Below are positions 43,737-53,900 of a stretch of DNA of 64,000 nt, piece by piece. Numbering within the stretch: the stretch's first letter is position 1; every line of letters begins with the position of its first letter. The notes under the pieces are model-generated. The model worked only from the letters and a program-made list of their open reading frames with translations. It searched no databases and was not told the DNA's origin. The stretch comes from Spirosoma linguale DSM 74 (GTDB lineage: Bacteria > Bacteroidota > Bacteroidia > Cytophagales > Spirosomataceae), in NCBI GenBank assembly GCA_000024525.1, contig CP001769.1, positions 4,001,001 to 4,065,000 of the forward strand. Direction: 5' to 3'. The position numbers and the translations under genes were made by a program.

Positions 43737-45317
43737 CTACTGCACCATCGTTTTGCGTTTTTTCTTCGGAAGCGCGGGCGTACTCTCCGGCGGTCGGCGG
43801 TGGTGGGTGGCCTGCTCATAGGCATAGGCCAGTTTGATCAGGGTTGGTTCGCTAAACGGTCTGCCGAAAAACTGCAACCCGGCAGGCAGTACATCATACG
43901 TAAATCCCATCGGTACCGAAAAAGCCGGAAACCCCGTCGGTGGCGACAAGGCATTGTTATTTGTTCCCGAGGGCGTATTCAGATCGCCGATGAGCCGGGG
44001 CGGGTAGCTGAACGACGGATACACGAGTGCATCGACTTGCGTCGAATCCATAGCCCGAAGCAGCAACTGACGGAGCCGCTCCCGCAAGGCCAGATTCTTC
44101 CCCCAGCCTTTGTGCGCTTCCGGTGCCAGCGTATCGGCGATGGCATCGAGCAGCCCTTTTTCCAGATAGGGGTGAAACTGACGTGATTTAACAATAGACT
44201 CCAGCGTTTTATGCGGTGCATTGGGTCCCAGACTGGCCAGATACAAATTGAAGTCGCGCCGTAATTGCGGAATGGTATCGAACGATTTGTTGATCGTATC
44301 GAGTTGGGGCACCCGAACTGAATCGATCACAATGGCCCCCGCAGCCCGAAGTTCGTCAAGGGCTTTGTTGAAAAGAGCGTACACCTGCGGGTCTGAATTC
44401 TTGGGCATGACCATCTGGCGAAACACCCCAATCCGCGCTCCTTTCAGCCCATCTTTATCCAGAAACTGCCGGTAGGTTTGCGGAATTTTACCCGCACTGC
44501 GCTTCGTTACGGTATCCGCTTTGTCGTAACCAGCAATTACATCGAGCACCCGAACGGCATCTTCCACCGTCCGGCAGATGGGTCCGCCGGTATCGTTGGT
44601 CATGGCCAGGGGTGCAATGCCATCCCGGCTAACCAGACCCAGCGTTGGCCGGAAACCAACCAGACTCTGGTGCGACGCGGGTCCGCGAATGGAGCTGCCC
44701 GTATCTGTTCCCAGGCCGATAGCGCCGAAATTAGCGGTAACCGCAGCCGCCGTGCCCCCACTCGACCCGGCCGTTGTCCGTTTGGTGTCGTAGGGGTTTC
44801 GGGAATAGCCGGGCAAAATAGAGCTTACCGAAAACTGCCCCGAGTAGGCAAACTCCGCCAGATTCGACTTGGCAATAATGATGGCCCCGGCCTCCCGAAT
44901 TTTGCGAACCACAAAGGCATCATCGGGTGGAATGGACTTCTTCATGGCCAGTGTGCCGTTGGTAGTGGGCATGTCGAAGGTGTCGTAATTATCTTTCACG
45001 ATTACGGGAATGCCGTGCAGCGGGCCAACCATCTTGCCAGTTGCTTTGTAGAGTGAATCCAGCCGCCGGGCTTCGGCCAGGGCTTTAGGGTTTACCATGA
45101 TGATGGCGTTCAGGTAAGGCCCTTGTTTGTCGTAGGCCTCAATCCGGTCCAGATACAGTTGTAGCAGTTGAACGGCGGTCAGTTTACCGGCCTGCATGGC
45201 GGCATGTAAGCTGGTGACGGTGGCTTCGGGGATGGTTTTGGCATTGAAAGACTGCCCACAAACCGACGCAATCACAACACTATAAATAAGAAAAAGAGAA
45301 ACTACGTATTTCTTCAT
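43737..45317 (-). CDS. Secreted amidase (amidase signature family)
   Basis: The 526-residue product has a signal peptide (to about residue 21, VCGQ) and the amidase signature domain. GIPVIVKDNYDTFDMPTTNG carries the catalytic Lys, TTAGSSGGTAAAV the cis-Ser and GTDTGSSIRGPAS the nucleophile Ser. LQLYLDRIEAYDKQGPYLNA is the typical N-terminal helix. Export distinguishes it from the GatA subunit. It would hydrolyse amides or peptide amides in the periplasm. The 143-base divergent region to the M20 peptidase (45318-45460) is AT-rich. A basic tail (KKKRKTMVQ) ends the protein. Confidence 0.92.
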   Translation of the reverse strand: MKKYVVSLFLIYSVVIASVCGQSFNAKTIPEATVTSLHAAMQAGKLTAVQLLQLYLDRIEAYDKQGPYLNAIIMVNPKALAEARRLDSLYKATGKMVGPLHGIPVIVKDNYDTFDMPTTNGTLAMKKSIPPDDAFVVRKIREAGAIIIAKSNLAEFAYSGQFSVSSILPGYSRNPYDTKRTTAGSSGGTAAAVTANFGAIGLGTDTGSSIRGPASHQSLVGFRPTLGLVSRDGIAPLAMTNDTGGPICRTVEDAVRVLDVIAGYDKADTVTKRSAGKIPQTYRQFLDKDGLKGARIGVFRQMVMPKNSDPQVYALFNKALDELRAAGAIVIDSVRVPQLDTINKSFDTIPQLRRDFNLYLASLGPNAPHKTLESIVKSRQFHPYLEKGLLDAIADTLAPEAHKGWGKNLALRERLRQLLLRAMDSTQVDALVYPSFSYPPRLIGDLNTPSGTNNNALSPPTGFPAFSVPMGFTYDVLPAGLQFFGRPFSEPTLIKLAYAYEQATHHRRPPESTPALPKKKRKTMVQ

Positions 45318-45460
45318 TTAGCAGAATAAAGAATAACTTTGATGTCGTTACAGTGAGATTTTTGCATAATAATACACTTTTATGCCGAACAAAAATCCAT
45401 AACATCAAATAGTTTAATTTCATATTTCTTTCAGCACGTTTTTGTGCATTTACGCTTCCT

Positions 45461-46822
45461 ATGAATCGAGTACTTCTTCTCCCTGCTCTGGCATTCGCGT
45501 CTCTCCTTTACCTTTCTGAACCACTTCAGGCGCAGCAGAAAACATCAAAAACAACAGCTACTTCCGGGGTCGAGAAACGATACGTTGACGAAATAGGCAC
45601 CCTTGCCAGTCAATCTTCCGTAAAAAAAGCGTTTCAGTTTTTCGTTGATCTGGAACCCCAGACCATGAAGGATCTGATCAACCTAACCGAAACACCTTCT
45701 CCGCCCTTCAAGGAAACCGTACGGGCTAAAAAATACGCGGCCATGCTGAAAGAGGCCGGAGCCGACTCGGTCTGGATCGACGAGGTGAGCAACGTGATCG
45801 CCAAACGAAAAGGGCGGAAGGGCAGCAAAACAGTAGTCATTGAATCGCACCTGGATACCGTTTTTCCCGAAGGCACAGATGTAAAAGTCAAGTATAAAGG
45901 CGACACCCTTTATGCACCGGGCGTAGGCGACGACACCCGCGGCCTGACCGCCATTCTGGCCGTTCTGAAAGGTATGGAAGCTGCTTCTATCGAAACAGAT
46001 GCCGACGTACTGTTTGTGGGGGCTGTGGGTGAAGAAGGCCTGGGCGACCTGCGTGGAGTGAAGCACCTGCTCCGAAAAGGCGGCCCCAAGGTCGACTCCT
46101 ACATTGCCGTAGATGGCGACGGCATCAGCAGCATCGTGCACCGGGGACTAGGCTCGCATCGGTACCGAATTACCTTTAAGGGGCCGGGCGGGCATTCGTA
46201 CGGCTCGTTTGGCATTGTTAACCCGCACAGCGCCCTCGGAAAAGCCATTTACTACTTTACGACTGAAGCCGATAAGGTGACGCGGCAGGGCGTTAAGACA
46301 ACCTATAGCGTCAGTGTGATCAACGGCGGCACGTCTGTCAATGCGATTCCCTACGAGTCGTGGATGGAGATCGACATGCGCTCCGAAAGTCCAGAGAAAC
46401 TCAATGAAGTCGACCAGTTGTTACAGGCGGCCGTTCAGCGGGCGTTAAACGAAGAGAACGGCATCAAACGGCAGGGACCGGATTTGACGGTAGATGTCAA
46501 AAAGATCGGGGATCGACCATCGGGTAAAACCGATGCATCGGCGGCTATTGTTCAACGGGCCATGGCCGCTACCAGCTATATGAACGTGGCTCCCCAACTG
46601 GACGTAGCTTCAACAAACGCTAACACGCCCATTGCGCTGGGGATTCCGGCGGTTACCATCGGGAGTGGCGGCACTGGCGGGGGCGAACACTCGCTGAACG
46701 AGTGGTGGCTGAACGACAAAGGTTACCTGGGTATGCAGCGCATTCTGTTGGTTCTTCTGGCCGAAGCTGGACTGGATAAAGGAGCAGCAGCCTCGAAGGT
46801 GAAAGCGGAGAAACGGCGGTAA
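45461..46822 (+). CDS. Exported M20-family metallopeptidase
   Basis: The 453-residue enzyme has a signal peptide (to about residue 25, LQAQQ). The M20 metal motifs are SHLDTVFPEG, GVGDDTRGL and GAVGEEGLGDLRG, and GPGGHSYGSFG, just after the dimerisation-domain boundary, is a hallmark of this family. The last ligand region is GSGGTGGGEHSLNEW. It hydrolyses di- or tripeptides or acylated amino acids, with two zinc ions. It is divergent from a secreted amidase and followed by an M1 peptidase, so the locus seems devoted to periplasmic peptide breakdown. Confidence 0.92.
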   Translation: MNRVLLLPALAFASLLYLSEPLQAQQKTSKTTATSGVEKRYVDEIGTLASQSSVKKAFQFFVDLEPQTMKDLINLTETPSPPFKETVRAKKYAAMLKEAGADSVWIDEVSNVIAKRKGRKGSKTVVIESHLDTVFPEGTDVKVKYKGDTLYAPGVGDDTRGLTAILAVLKGMEAASIETDADVLFVGAVGEEGLGDLRGVKHLLRKGGPKVDSYIAVDGDGISSIVHRGLGSHRYRITFKGPGGHSYGSFGIVNPHSALGKAIYYFTTEADKVTRQGVKTTYSVSVINGGTSVNAIPYESWMEIDMRSESPEKLNEVDQLLQAAVQRALNEENGIKRQGPDLTVDVKKIGDRPSGKTDASAAIVQRAMAATSYMNVAPQLDVASTNANTPIALGIPAVTIGSGGTGGGEHSLNEWWLNDKGYLGMQRILLVLLAEAGLDKGAAASKVKAEKRR

Positions 46823-46827
46823 ACGGG

Positions 46828-46882
46828 GCCTGGTCGGGACAAACGCCATATCTTGGAGATATGGCGTTTGTCCCGACCAGGC
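46828..46882. repeat. 26-bp-stem perfect hairpin after the M20 gene
   Basis: The arm 46828-46853 is exactly complemented by 46857-46882 around a TGG loop; it begins 5 bases after the stop codon. The stem contains GACAAACGCCATAT. There is no U-run. Confidence 0.8.
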
Positions 46883-46920
46883 TAACGTTGAGCCATTACT
46901 TTTTTAGTAGCTTGCAACCC

Positions 46921-46951
46921 TGTAGTGCCGACCGTCCAAGTCGGCACTACA
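46921..46951. repeat. 12-bp-stem hairpin before the M1 gene
   Basis: TGTAGTGCCGAC (46921-46932) pairs with GTCGGCACTACA (46940-46951) around CGTCCAA. It lies 22 bases upstream of the start at 46973 and excludes the longer upstream start. It may be a leader structure or the end of the preceding transcript. Confidence 0.7.
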
Positions 46952-46972
46952 GCATTTACCAACGTATTTCCA

Positions 46973-48868
46973 ATGAAATCACTCATCATCGCTTTTTGCC
47001 TCGCCCTTATGGGAGGCACCGTAACGGCTCAGGGTTTATACATGCCTCGCAACGTGAAGCAGGCTTACCAGAAAGGAACCCGTTCCCTGGATGGCCGACC
47101 CGGAAAAAACTACTGGCAGAATTTCGCCCGCTATAACATCACCATTACAGCCACGCCCCCTAATCGAACCATTCGCGGAACGGAACAGATAACCTACATC
47201 AACAATAGCCCCGATACGCTTAGATCACTCGTTTTCAAGCTGATCCTGAACAGCCACAAACCCGGCGCCGTGCGGCAGTCGCCAGCCTCCGCCGATTACC
47301 TGACATCGGGCATTCACATTGATAAGTATACCGAAGGGCCGAACGATAAAATATGGCGCGATGCGGGTAATGCTACCCAGCGGCAAGTTTCGCTTACCCA
47401 GCCCCTCCTGCCCCGCGACTCGATAAAGCTGTCTTTCGAGTGGCACTATGACGTTTCCGTTGAAAGTGGCCGAGAGGGAGTTCTCGACTCGACTACCTTC
47501 TTTCTGGCTTATTTCTACCCACGCGTGGCCGTAATGGACGATTATTACGGCTGGGATCGCACTACGTTTACCGAAGCCCAGGAGTTTTACAATGATTTCA
47601 ATGACTATACCCTCACGGTCAACGTGCCGAAAGATTACCTCGTGTGGGCCACGGGCGACTTGCAGAATGCCGCCGAAGTACTGCAACCCACCTACGCCAA
47701 ACGTCTGAGCGAATCCCTGCGAACGGATTCCATCATTCACGTAGCTACCCTCGCCGATCTGGCCACCAAAAACGTAACGACCCAGCAACCGGTCAACTCG
47801 TGGAAATGGAAAGCAAATTATGTACCCGACATCGCCTTGTGCATCAGCAACCAATACGTCTGGGATGCATCAAGTGTAGTAGTCGATAAGAAAACGAACC
47901 GGCGCTCCAGCGTGCAGGCGGCTTTCCTGGACAATGCAAAGGATTTTCACGAAATGGTGGGCTTTGGTCGGCACGCGCTCGACTGGTTTTCCAACAACAC
48001 GCCGGGCGTGCCTTACCCATACCCAAAAACGACCATCGTTCAGGGGTTTGCCGATATGGAATACCCTATGATGGTGAATGATGGCAGCACCAATGACCTG
48101 AATTTTTCGCGGTTTGTAGCCGAGCATGAGATTGCCCATACCTGGTTCCCGTTCTACATGGGTATCAACGAAACGCGCTACGGATTTATGGACGAAGGCT
48201 GGGTGACGGCCTTTGAATATCTGATTAGTCAGGCCGATCTGGGCAACGATCAGGCGATGAAGAACTTCCAGCTGTTTCGGGTACGAAGCTGGATAAAAGA
48301 CCCCTCGGCCGAACAGGATTTGCCGATCATCACGCCCGCCAACGTCCTGAGCGGGGCGGCTATGGGTAACAACGAATATGGCAAAGCCGCGCTGGGTTAT
48401 CTGGCGTTAAAAGAACTGCTGGGCGATGCCGATTTCAAAAAAAGTCTGCTCGAATTCATGGCTCGCTGGCATGGTAAACACCCCACGCCCTGGGACATGT
48501 TCTACAGTTTCAATAACGCGTCGGGCAAAGACCTGAACTGGTTCTGGAGCAACTGGTTCTTCAGCAACAACTACATCGACCTCGCCATTCAGAACGTTGC
48601 CATGACCCCAACGCTTTGCACCATTTCGATTCAGAACATTGGCGGGTACGTGGCCCCAACGGATGTTATCGTGACCTTTACCGATGGCACTTCGCAAACA
48701 GTTCACCAAACACCGGCCATCTGGCAGGCCAACCAGCGCCTTGCCGTAGTGAAGATTCCCGTCAAAAAGAAAGTGGCGTCCATTCGGCTGGACGGCGGCA
48801 TCTTCATGGACGCCGACGAGCAGAACAACGTCTGGAAAGGTAACACCGGGCGTCCCGCCCGGCCGTAA
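46973..48868 (+). CDS. Exported M1-family metallopeptidase
   Basis: From the ATG at 46973 the product has 631 residues with a signal peptide (MKSLIIAFCLALMGGTVTAQ). The alternative start at 46925 would lie within a hairpin. The N-terminal beta domain (ITATPPNRTIRGTEQITYIN) is that of aminopeptidase N relatives. The zinc site HEIAHTWFPFYMG (His385, Glu386, His389) is followed by DEGWVTAFE, which supplies the third ligand. The exopeptidase GAMEN loop is replaced by GFADMEYPMMV, as in many Bacteroidota M1 proteins. It probably trims peptides in the periplasm. Confidence 0.92.
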   Translation: MKSLIIAFCLALMGGTVTAQGLYMPRNVKQAYQKGTRSLDGRPGKNYWQNFARYNITITATPPNRTIRGTEQITYINNSPDTLRSLVFKLILNSHKPGAVRQSPASADYLTSGIHIDKYTEGPNDKIWRDAGNATQRQVSLTQPLLPRDSIKLSFEWHYDVSVESGREGVLDSTTFFLAYFYPRVAVMDDYYGWDRTTFTEAQEFYNDFNDYTLTVNVPKDYLVWATGDLQNAAEVLQPTYAKRLSESLRTDSIIHVATLADLATKNVTTQQPVNSWKWKANYVPDIALCISNQYVWDASSVVVDKKTNRRSSVQAAFLDNAKDFHEMVGFGRHALDWFSNNTPGVPYPYPKTTIVQGFADMEYPMMVNDGSTNDLNFSRFVAEHEIAHTWFPFYMGINETRYGFMDEGWVTAFEYLISQADLGNDQAMKNFQLFRVRSWIKDPSAEQDLPIITPANVLSGAAMGNNEYGKAALGYLALKELLGDADFKKSLLEFMARWHGKHPTPWDMFYSFNNASGKDLNWFWSNWFFSNNYIDLAIQNVAMTPTLCTISIQNIGGYVAPTDVIVTFTDGTSQTVHQTPAIWQANQRLAVVKIPVKKKVASIRLDGGIFMDADEQNNVWKGNTGRPARP

Positions 48869-48997
48869 CAAAATCAGTTTGTCATAAACCATTAACGAAC
48901 GTCACCGTCGACACCCCATCCCCTAACAACTCCCGGCCCGGCGGGAACAATCGTTTGCTGGAACGCGTATGTAAATAAGCACCTCCCAGTTGAGTTT

Positions 48998-50233
48998 ATG
49001 ACTCGCCGACAGCATTTTGTTATTATCCTGATTTTAGGGGCACTCTCGACAATCAGTCCGTTTTCCATCGACATGTATTTGCCAGGCTTTCCGGCTATTG
49101 CCAAAGACCTCCACACGTCCATATCGCAGGTTCAGCTTTCGCTCACGGCTTATTTGGTGGGTATTTCGGTCGGGCAGCTTTTGTATGGTCCCCTGCTCGA
49201 CCGGTTTGGCAGGAAGCTCCCATTATATGCGGGGTTGATGGTATATTTCATTGCCTCGATTGGCTGTGCGTTTAGTTCGTCAATCGAGATGCTGATTGCC
49301 ATGCGTCTGTTGCAGGCCCTGGGCGGGTGTGTGGGGCTGGTAGCAGCTCAGGCACTGGTGCGTGATCTGTTTCCGGTGGGTGAAATTGCCCAGGTCTTTT
49401 CGTTGCTTACCCTGGTGGTGGCCGTGTCGCCCATGATAGCGCCAACCGTGGGTGGGTATGCCACTGTTGCGTTTGGCTGGCACTCGATCTTCGTCATTCT
49501 GGCCATCATCACCCTCCTGATGCTGGTTGGCGTGTATTTCGTTCTGCCCAACGGCAAAGCCCCCGATGCCTCCCTGTCCCTCCGCCCGAAGGCCGTTATG
49601 GGCAGTTTCTATACGGTACTGAAGCAACCTCAATTTCTGACCTATGCGCTCGTTGGCGGCATTGCCACGTCGGCCCCGTTTGCCTATCTGGCGGGTTCCT
49701 CCGATGTGTTCATGAATATCTACCACGTCAGCGCTCAGGAATACGGCTGGATTTTCGCTTTTCTGGCCATCGCCCTGATCGGCCCGACGCAGTTGAATCG
49801 GTTCCTGCTCCGGCGGTTTAGTAATGAACAGATCATTTTTGCCACGCTGATCTACCAAACGGTGGTTGGCCTGCTTCTTGTGCTGGGTACCTGGGCGGGC
49901 TGGTATGGGCAATATGGCCTGATCGGTATGCTGTTCCTGTTTCTGGGCGGGCAGGGCATTACCAACCCCAATGCCTCGGCGCTGTCGCTGGCACCGTTTT
50001 CCCGTCATGCGGGTAGTGCGGCTGCGCTGATGGGCAGCTTCCGGATGGGCTTCGGCTCGCTCGTTTCGGCGTCTGTCAGCCTGTTACACAACAACACCGC
50101 TATTCCGATGGTGGGGATCATGACTGCTTGTATTATCCTGGGGCTGGTCATTCTGCTGATTGGCGAGCGGGTCATTCGCCATCAGGCCAAATCCGCTGAC
50201 CTGGACGGGCCAATGGCCGAGGCTTTGTTATAA
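48998..50233 (+). CDS. Bcr/CflA-family multidrug efflux MFS transporter
   Basis: The 411-residue protein has 12 predicted membrane helices. Bcr/CflA marks are STISPFSIDMYLPGFPAIAK at the N-terminus, QLSLTAYLVGISVGQLLYGP, the loop motif DRFGRKLP and RLLQALGGCVGLVAAQALVR. It is expected to export drugs such as bicyclomycin-like compounds, or amino acids or dipeptides, using the proton gradient. It is monocistronic. No regulator is adjacent. Confidence 0.92.
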   Translation: MTRRQHFVIILILGALSTISPFSIDMYLPGFPAIAKDLHTSISQVQLSLTAYLVGISVGQLLYGPLLDRFGRKLPLYAGLMVYFIASIGCAFSSSIEMLIAMRLLQALGGCVGLVAAQALVRDLFPVGEIAQVFSLLTLVVAVSPMIAPTVGGYATVAFGWHSIFVILAIITLLMLVGVYFVLPNGKAPDASLSLRPKAVMGSFYTVLKQPQFLTYALVGGIATSAPFAYLAGSSDVFMNIYHVSAQEYGWIFAFLAIALIGPTQLNRFLLRRFSNEQIIFATLIYQTVVGLLLVLGTWAGWYGQYGLIGMLFLFLGGQGITNPNASALSLAPFSRHAGSAAALMGSFRMGFGSLVSASVSLLHNNTAIPMVGIMTACIILGLVILLIGERVIRHQAKSADLDGPMAEALL

Positions 50234-50358
50234 ATTAGCCAAACGCTCAAACAAACATCTAGCCCATACATGCCAATAGTTAGCAGTTGTGACTGCAAGC
50301 TATTCGCCTTATATTGCATAGGAAACAGTGATTTTGTTCACGTAAACATCTACAGCTT

Positions 50359-50514
50359 ATGGCAACAATGATAGAGCGTCCGAAAGAGATTGCCCAGCAG
50401 ATGTTGGACAAAAAACGACGCATACAAGAGTACATAAAAAACGGTGATGCAACCAAAAAACCGACCGGAGTTAAGTTTGTCAAGCCCTTTACCCTACCCG
50501 CTGAAGGACAGTAA
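50359..50514 (+). CDS. 51-residue small protein overlapping the DUF6169 gene
   Basis: This short gene encodes 51 residues: MATMIERPKEIAQQMLDKKR, then RIQEYIKNGDATKK and a conserved-looking end PTGVKFVKPFTLP. It has an amphipathic helix and a basic centre. The ending resembles those of tiny ORFs that I recall upstream of DUF6169 genes in other Bacteroidota, but I cannot verify this. It overlaps the next gene by at least 38 bases, which implies translational coupling. Local base composition is more AT-rich than the flanks. An antitoxin or immunity role is a hypothesis only. Confidence 0.6.
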   Translation: MATMIERPKEIAQQMLDKKRRIQEYIKNGDATKKPTGVKFVKPFTLPAEGQ

Positions 50515-50944
50515 TACCGGTTTCATCTTTGAGACAGACTTTGGGCTAGTATATGAGATAAGCTTTACAGACGACTCAGGCTATTTAACCGGGTCGTCTT
50601 TTTCGTCTGTCGACACTGTTTTCTCGTTTACCATAACCCACCTGTCCGGACAAATTCAACACAAAGACCCGCGTGTTGAGTCAACAATCATAAGTGCACT
50701 TCACCTAACTTTTGCGTCACTGCCCCTGGCAGTGATTACTTACGTTTGTAGCCTTGACGATAACCAGGAGAAAGCCAGAAACAGACTATTTCACAATTGG
50801 TATCTCAGGACTGGTAAAAACTACTTTGTTAAGCTTGATCATACCAGTGCTGATGAACGGATCTACTCATCAGTTATTTTTCGTAGCGATAACCCCGCTA
50901 GAGAAGACATAAACAACTTATTCTTCACGCTTTTCCATAAGTAG
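50447..50944 (+). CDS. DUF6169-family protein
   Basis: The product matches DUF6169 in its core: YPLKDSNTGFIFETDFGLVY, YVCSLDDNQEKARNRLFHNW and IYSSVIFRSDNPAREDINNL. Three starts are possible: GTG 50444, ATG 50447 and TTG 50477. The family commonly begins with a short M-x-S-P-x-P-Y-P-L-like segment, which would fit TTG 50477 (SSPLPYPLKD). All three lie inside the preceding 51-codon gene, so the two genes are coupled. The protein is soluble and about 155-166 residues long. The family has no known biochemical activity. Confidence 0.72.
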   Translation: MQPKNRPELSLSSPLPYPLKDSNTGFIFETDFGLVYEISFTDDSGYLTGSSFSSVDTVFSFTITHLSGQIQHKDPRVESTIISALHLTFASLPLAVITYVCSLDDNQEKARNRLFHNWYLRTGKNYFVKLDHTSADERIYSSVIFRSDNPAREDINNLFFTLFHK

Positions 50945-50999
50945 CGATAGCCTTTCACTATTGGTACGTGCCGTCGAGAAATACCGGAGAGTATCACCT

Positions 51000-53900
51000 A
51001 TGCAACAACCTTCTGAAAACAGCGACAGCACTTATTTTGAATACGACTACCGGCTGGATACCGTTACGGTTCCCACGTTGACGGACAGCCTGCTGGCCAT
51101 GCATAGCGGGGGGTTTCTGTCATCAGCAGATCCGTACGCCGACATTGTTCCGACTACTATCGGCGTTAATCAGGGAACGTTTACGACGGCATCGCGGGTA
51201 ACGTACTTTCCCATCGTTACCGTACAGCAAACGACCGATTCGCTACTCGTATCCTGCACCTGCGATGCTCCAAAAAATAAACTCTGTTCGCACCAAACCC
51301 AGGTGCTGTCCAGCCTGATTGGTCGGCGGGAGCTGCGTATTTTTTTTGACCCAGCCATTCGGCACGAAGCTATCCGGCAGGTAGCCCGTGACTATGGACT
51401 GGAAAACGAAACCCAACTGGACGACTTTTTCCGGCTTGAGTACGACAATAAATCCATCAGCATTCGACCCAAACGGGAAGAACTCATTCCGTTTACTACG
51501 GCCGACCGCGAGCGCTTAACCGCCAGTTTGCTCCCGAAAACCACCCGGCAGGAACCGTTTTTGGAAGAGCCGTCGCCCCTCCAAAAACGCATACTGGTCT
51601 TTACGAAGCATCGGCATTACGACAACTTCTGTCTAGAGCTTTTTGACGTGGCGACGACCAAAGACGGCAAGCCCAAGAACCCTTTAACAGCCCTCCAGCC
51701 ACTTGACCTGCTCACGAAAGTCAACGACCTGAACGAAGTCAGGTTCTATTCGGCCGTGGCCAGATTCCAGAACCATCACCGGACCAAAAAGGAGGAAATT
51801 GATCTGGACGGGCTGCGATTGGTGACAGGTAATCCATCGAAGATGGCGGTTTACTACCACTCAAGCCGAATTTCGGAGAACATAACGGCTCACTCGCTGG
51901 TCCCGATCAAACTGGCCAGCCTGCAAACCGACCTTCGGTTGACCGTTCAGTATAGCGACAGCTTTTACGAGGTTGGCGGCACCGTTACCATCAACGGGGC
52001 AACGCATGGTTTACACACCCTGACACTTCGGTACGATTACTTTATTCTGCTCGATGATACGCTGTATCTGATCGACAACCCGGCTTACCTGCGCGTTATT
52101 CAGTTTTTCAGTAAAAAGAAGACCCGGCTAGCCATCCACCAGTCGAAGTACGACTTCTTTCAGCAAACGGTTTTGTCGGAACTGGAAGATCAGGTTTTAA
52201 TTCAATACGCGTACCTGAAACCGGCTACGCCCCGGCAGCTGGCTCAGCAGGGTTTTGCCGAGGAGCGAGAGCGGCTTATTTACCTGTCGGGGACGGAGAA
52301 TTATGTGTTCCTGACGCCGGTTATGAAATACGGCAACGTCGAAGTTCCGGTGCTCTCCAAACGGCAGATTCACGGCGTCGACCGTAAGGGGAAGCCGTTT
52401 TCGGTAGCGCGGGACGAAGCCGCCGAGATAGCGTTTACCATGACGGTGCTGGCGCAGCATCCCGATTTTTATGATCAGCTCAACCAGAGTTATTTCTATC
52501 TGCACAAAAAGCACGTGCTGGATGAGGGCTGGTTTCTGGACGCCTTCGAGGCATGGGCCAGCCAAGGCATTAAGGTGTTGGGCTTTAATACGCTGAAGAA
52601 TAATAAGCTGAACCCCAACAAGGCCAAAGTCTCGGTGACGGTGAGCAGCGGCCTCAACTGGTTCGAAACGGAACTGGGACTGTCGTACGGTAAGCAAACA
52701 GTATCACTCAAACACCTGCACAAAGCCATCAAAAATCGCAGCCGGTTCGTTACACTGGACGATGGAACGCAGGGCGTACTCCCCACCGAATGGCTCGACC
52801 GCTTTTCGGCCTACTTCCAGGCGGGTGAAATTGTCGAAGACCGCATCCGAACGCCCAAAGTCAATTTTCAGAGCATCCGCGAACTATACGCCGAGGAAGA
52901 ACTACTGAATGACGTGAAAGATCAGTTAGCGCTCTTCGCCAAAGGGTTCCGTGATTTTACGTCCATCCGCCCCGTTGTCGTTCCGAACGAACTACAGGCC
53001 ATCCTTCGGGATTACCAGAAAGAAGGGCTAAACTGGTTGAATTTCCTCGACGAGCTTGGTTTTGGCGGTTGCCTGGCCGACGATATGGGTCTTGGAAAAA
53101 CCCTTCAGATCATCGCGTTTATTCTCTTGCAGCGCACAAAGAACCGGTCGAATACCAATCTGGTCGTTGTTCCCAAATCGCTGCTCTTCAACTGGCAGGC
53201 CGAAGTAGCGAAATTTGCTCCCAGCCTCCGCATACATACTTTCTACGGTGCTAACCGCAGCCTGACGAAACAGGTGTTCGATCAATACGAAATCATCCTG
53301 ACCTCGTACGGTACGCTTCTGTCCGACATTCGTTCTTTGAAGGAATACCCGTTCAACTATGTGTTTCTGGATGAGTCGCAGGCCATTAAAAACCCTGAAT
53401 CGCAGCGGTACCAGGCCGCCCGTTTGCTACAGTCCCGCAACAAGATTGTGCTGACGGGGACGCCCATCGAGAACCACACTTTCGATCTGTATGGGCAATT
53501 ATCATTCGCCTGCCCCGGCCTGCTGGGCAGTTACAACCATTTCAGGGCGCATTACTCCACACCCATCGACAAATTTGGCGACTACCAGCGTGCCCGCGAG
53601 CTACAGAAAAAAATTAACCCGTTCATCCTCCGCCGGACCAAAGCTCAGGTCGCGACAGAGCTGCCCGAAAAAACGGAAATGGTGCTTCACTGCGACATGG
53701 GGCTGGAACAGCGCCGGGTGTATGACGCCTACGAACAGGAGTTCCGGAATTACCTGCTGTCGACCAAAGAAGGCGACATTCCCCGCGCCAAGCTGCATAT
53801 ATTACAAGGGTTAACGAAGCTGCGCCAGATTTGTAACGCCCCGGTGCTGCTGAACGACGAAGAGTTTTACGGCAACTCGTCGGCAAAGATCGACGTGCTG

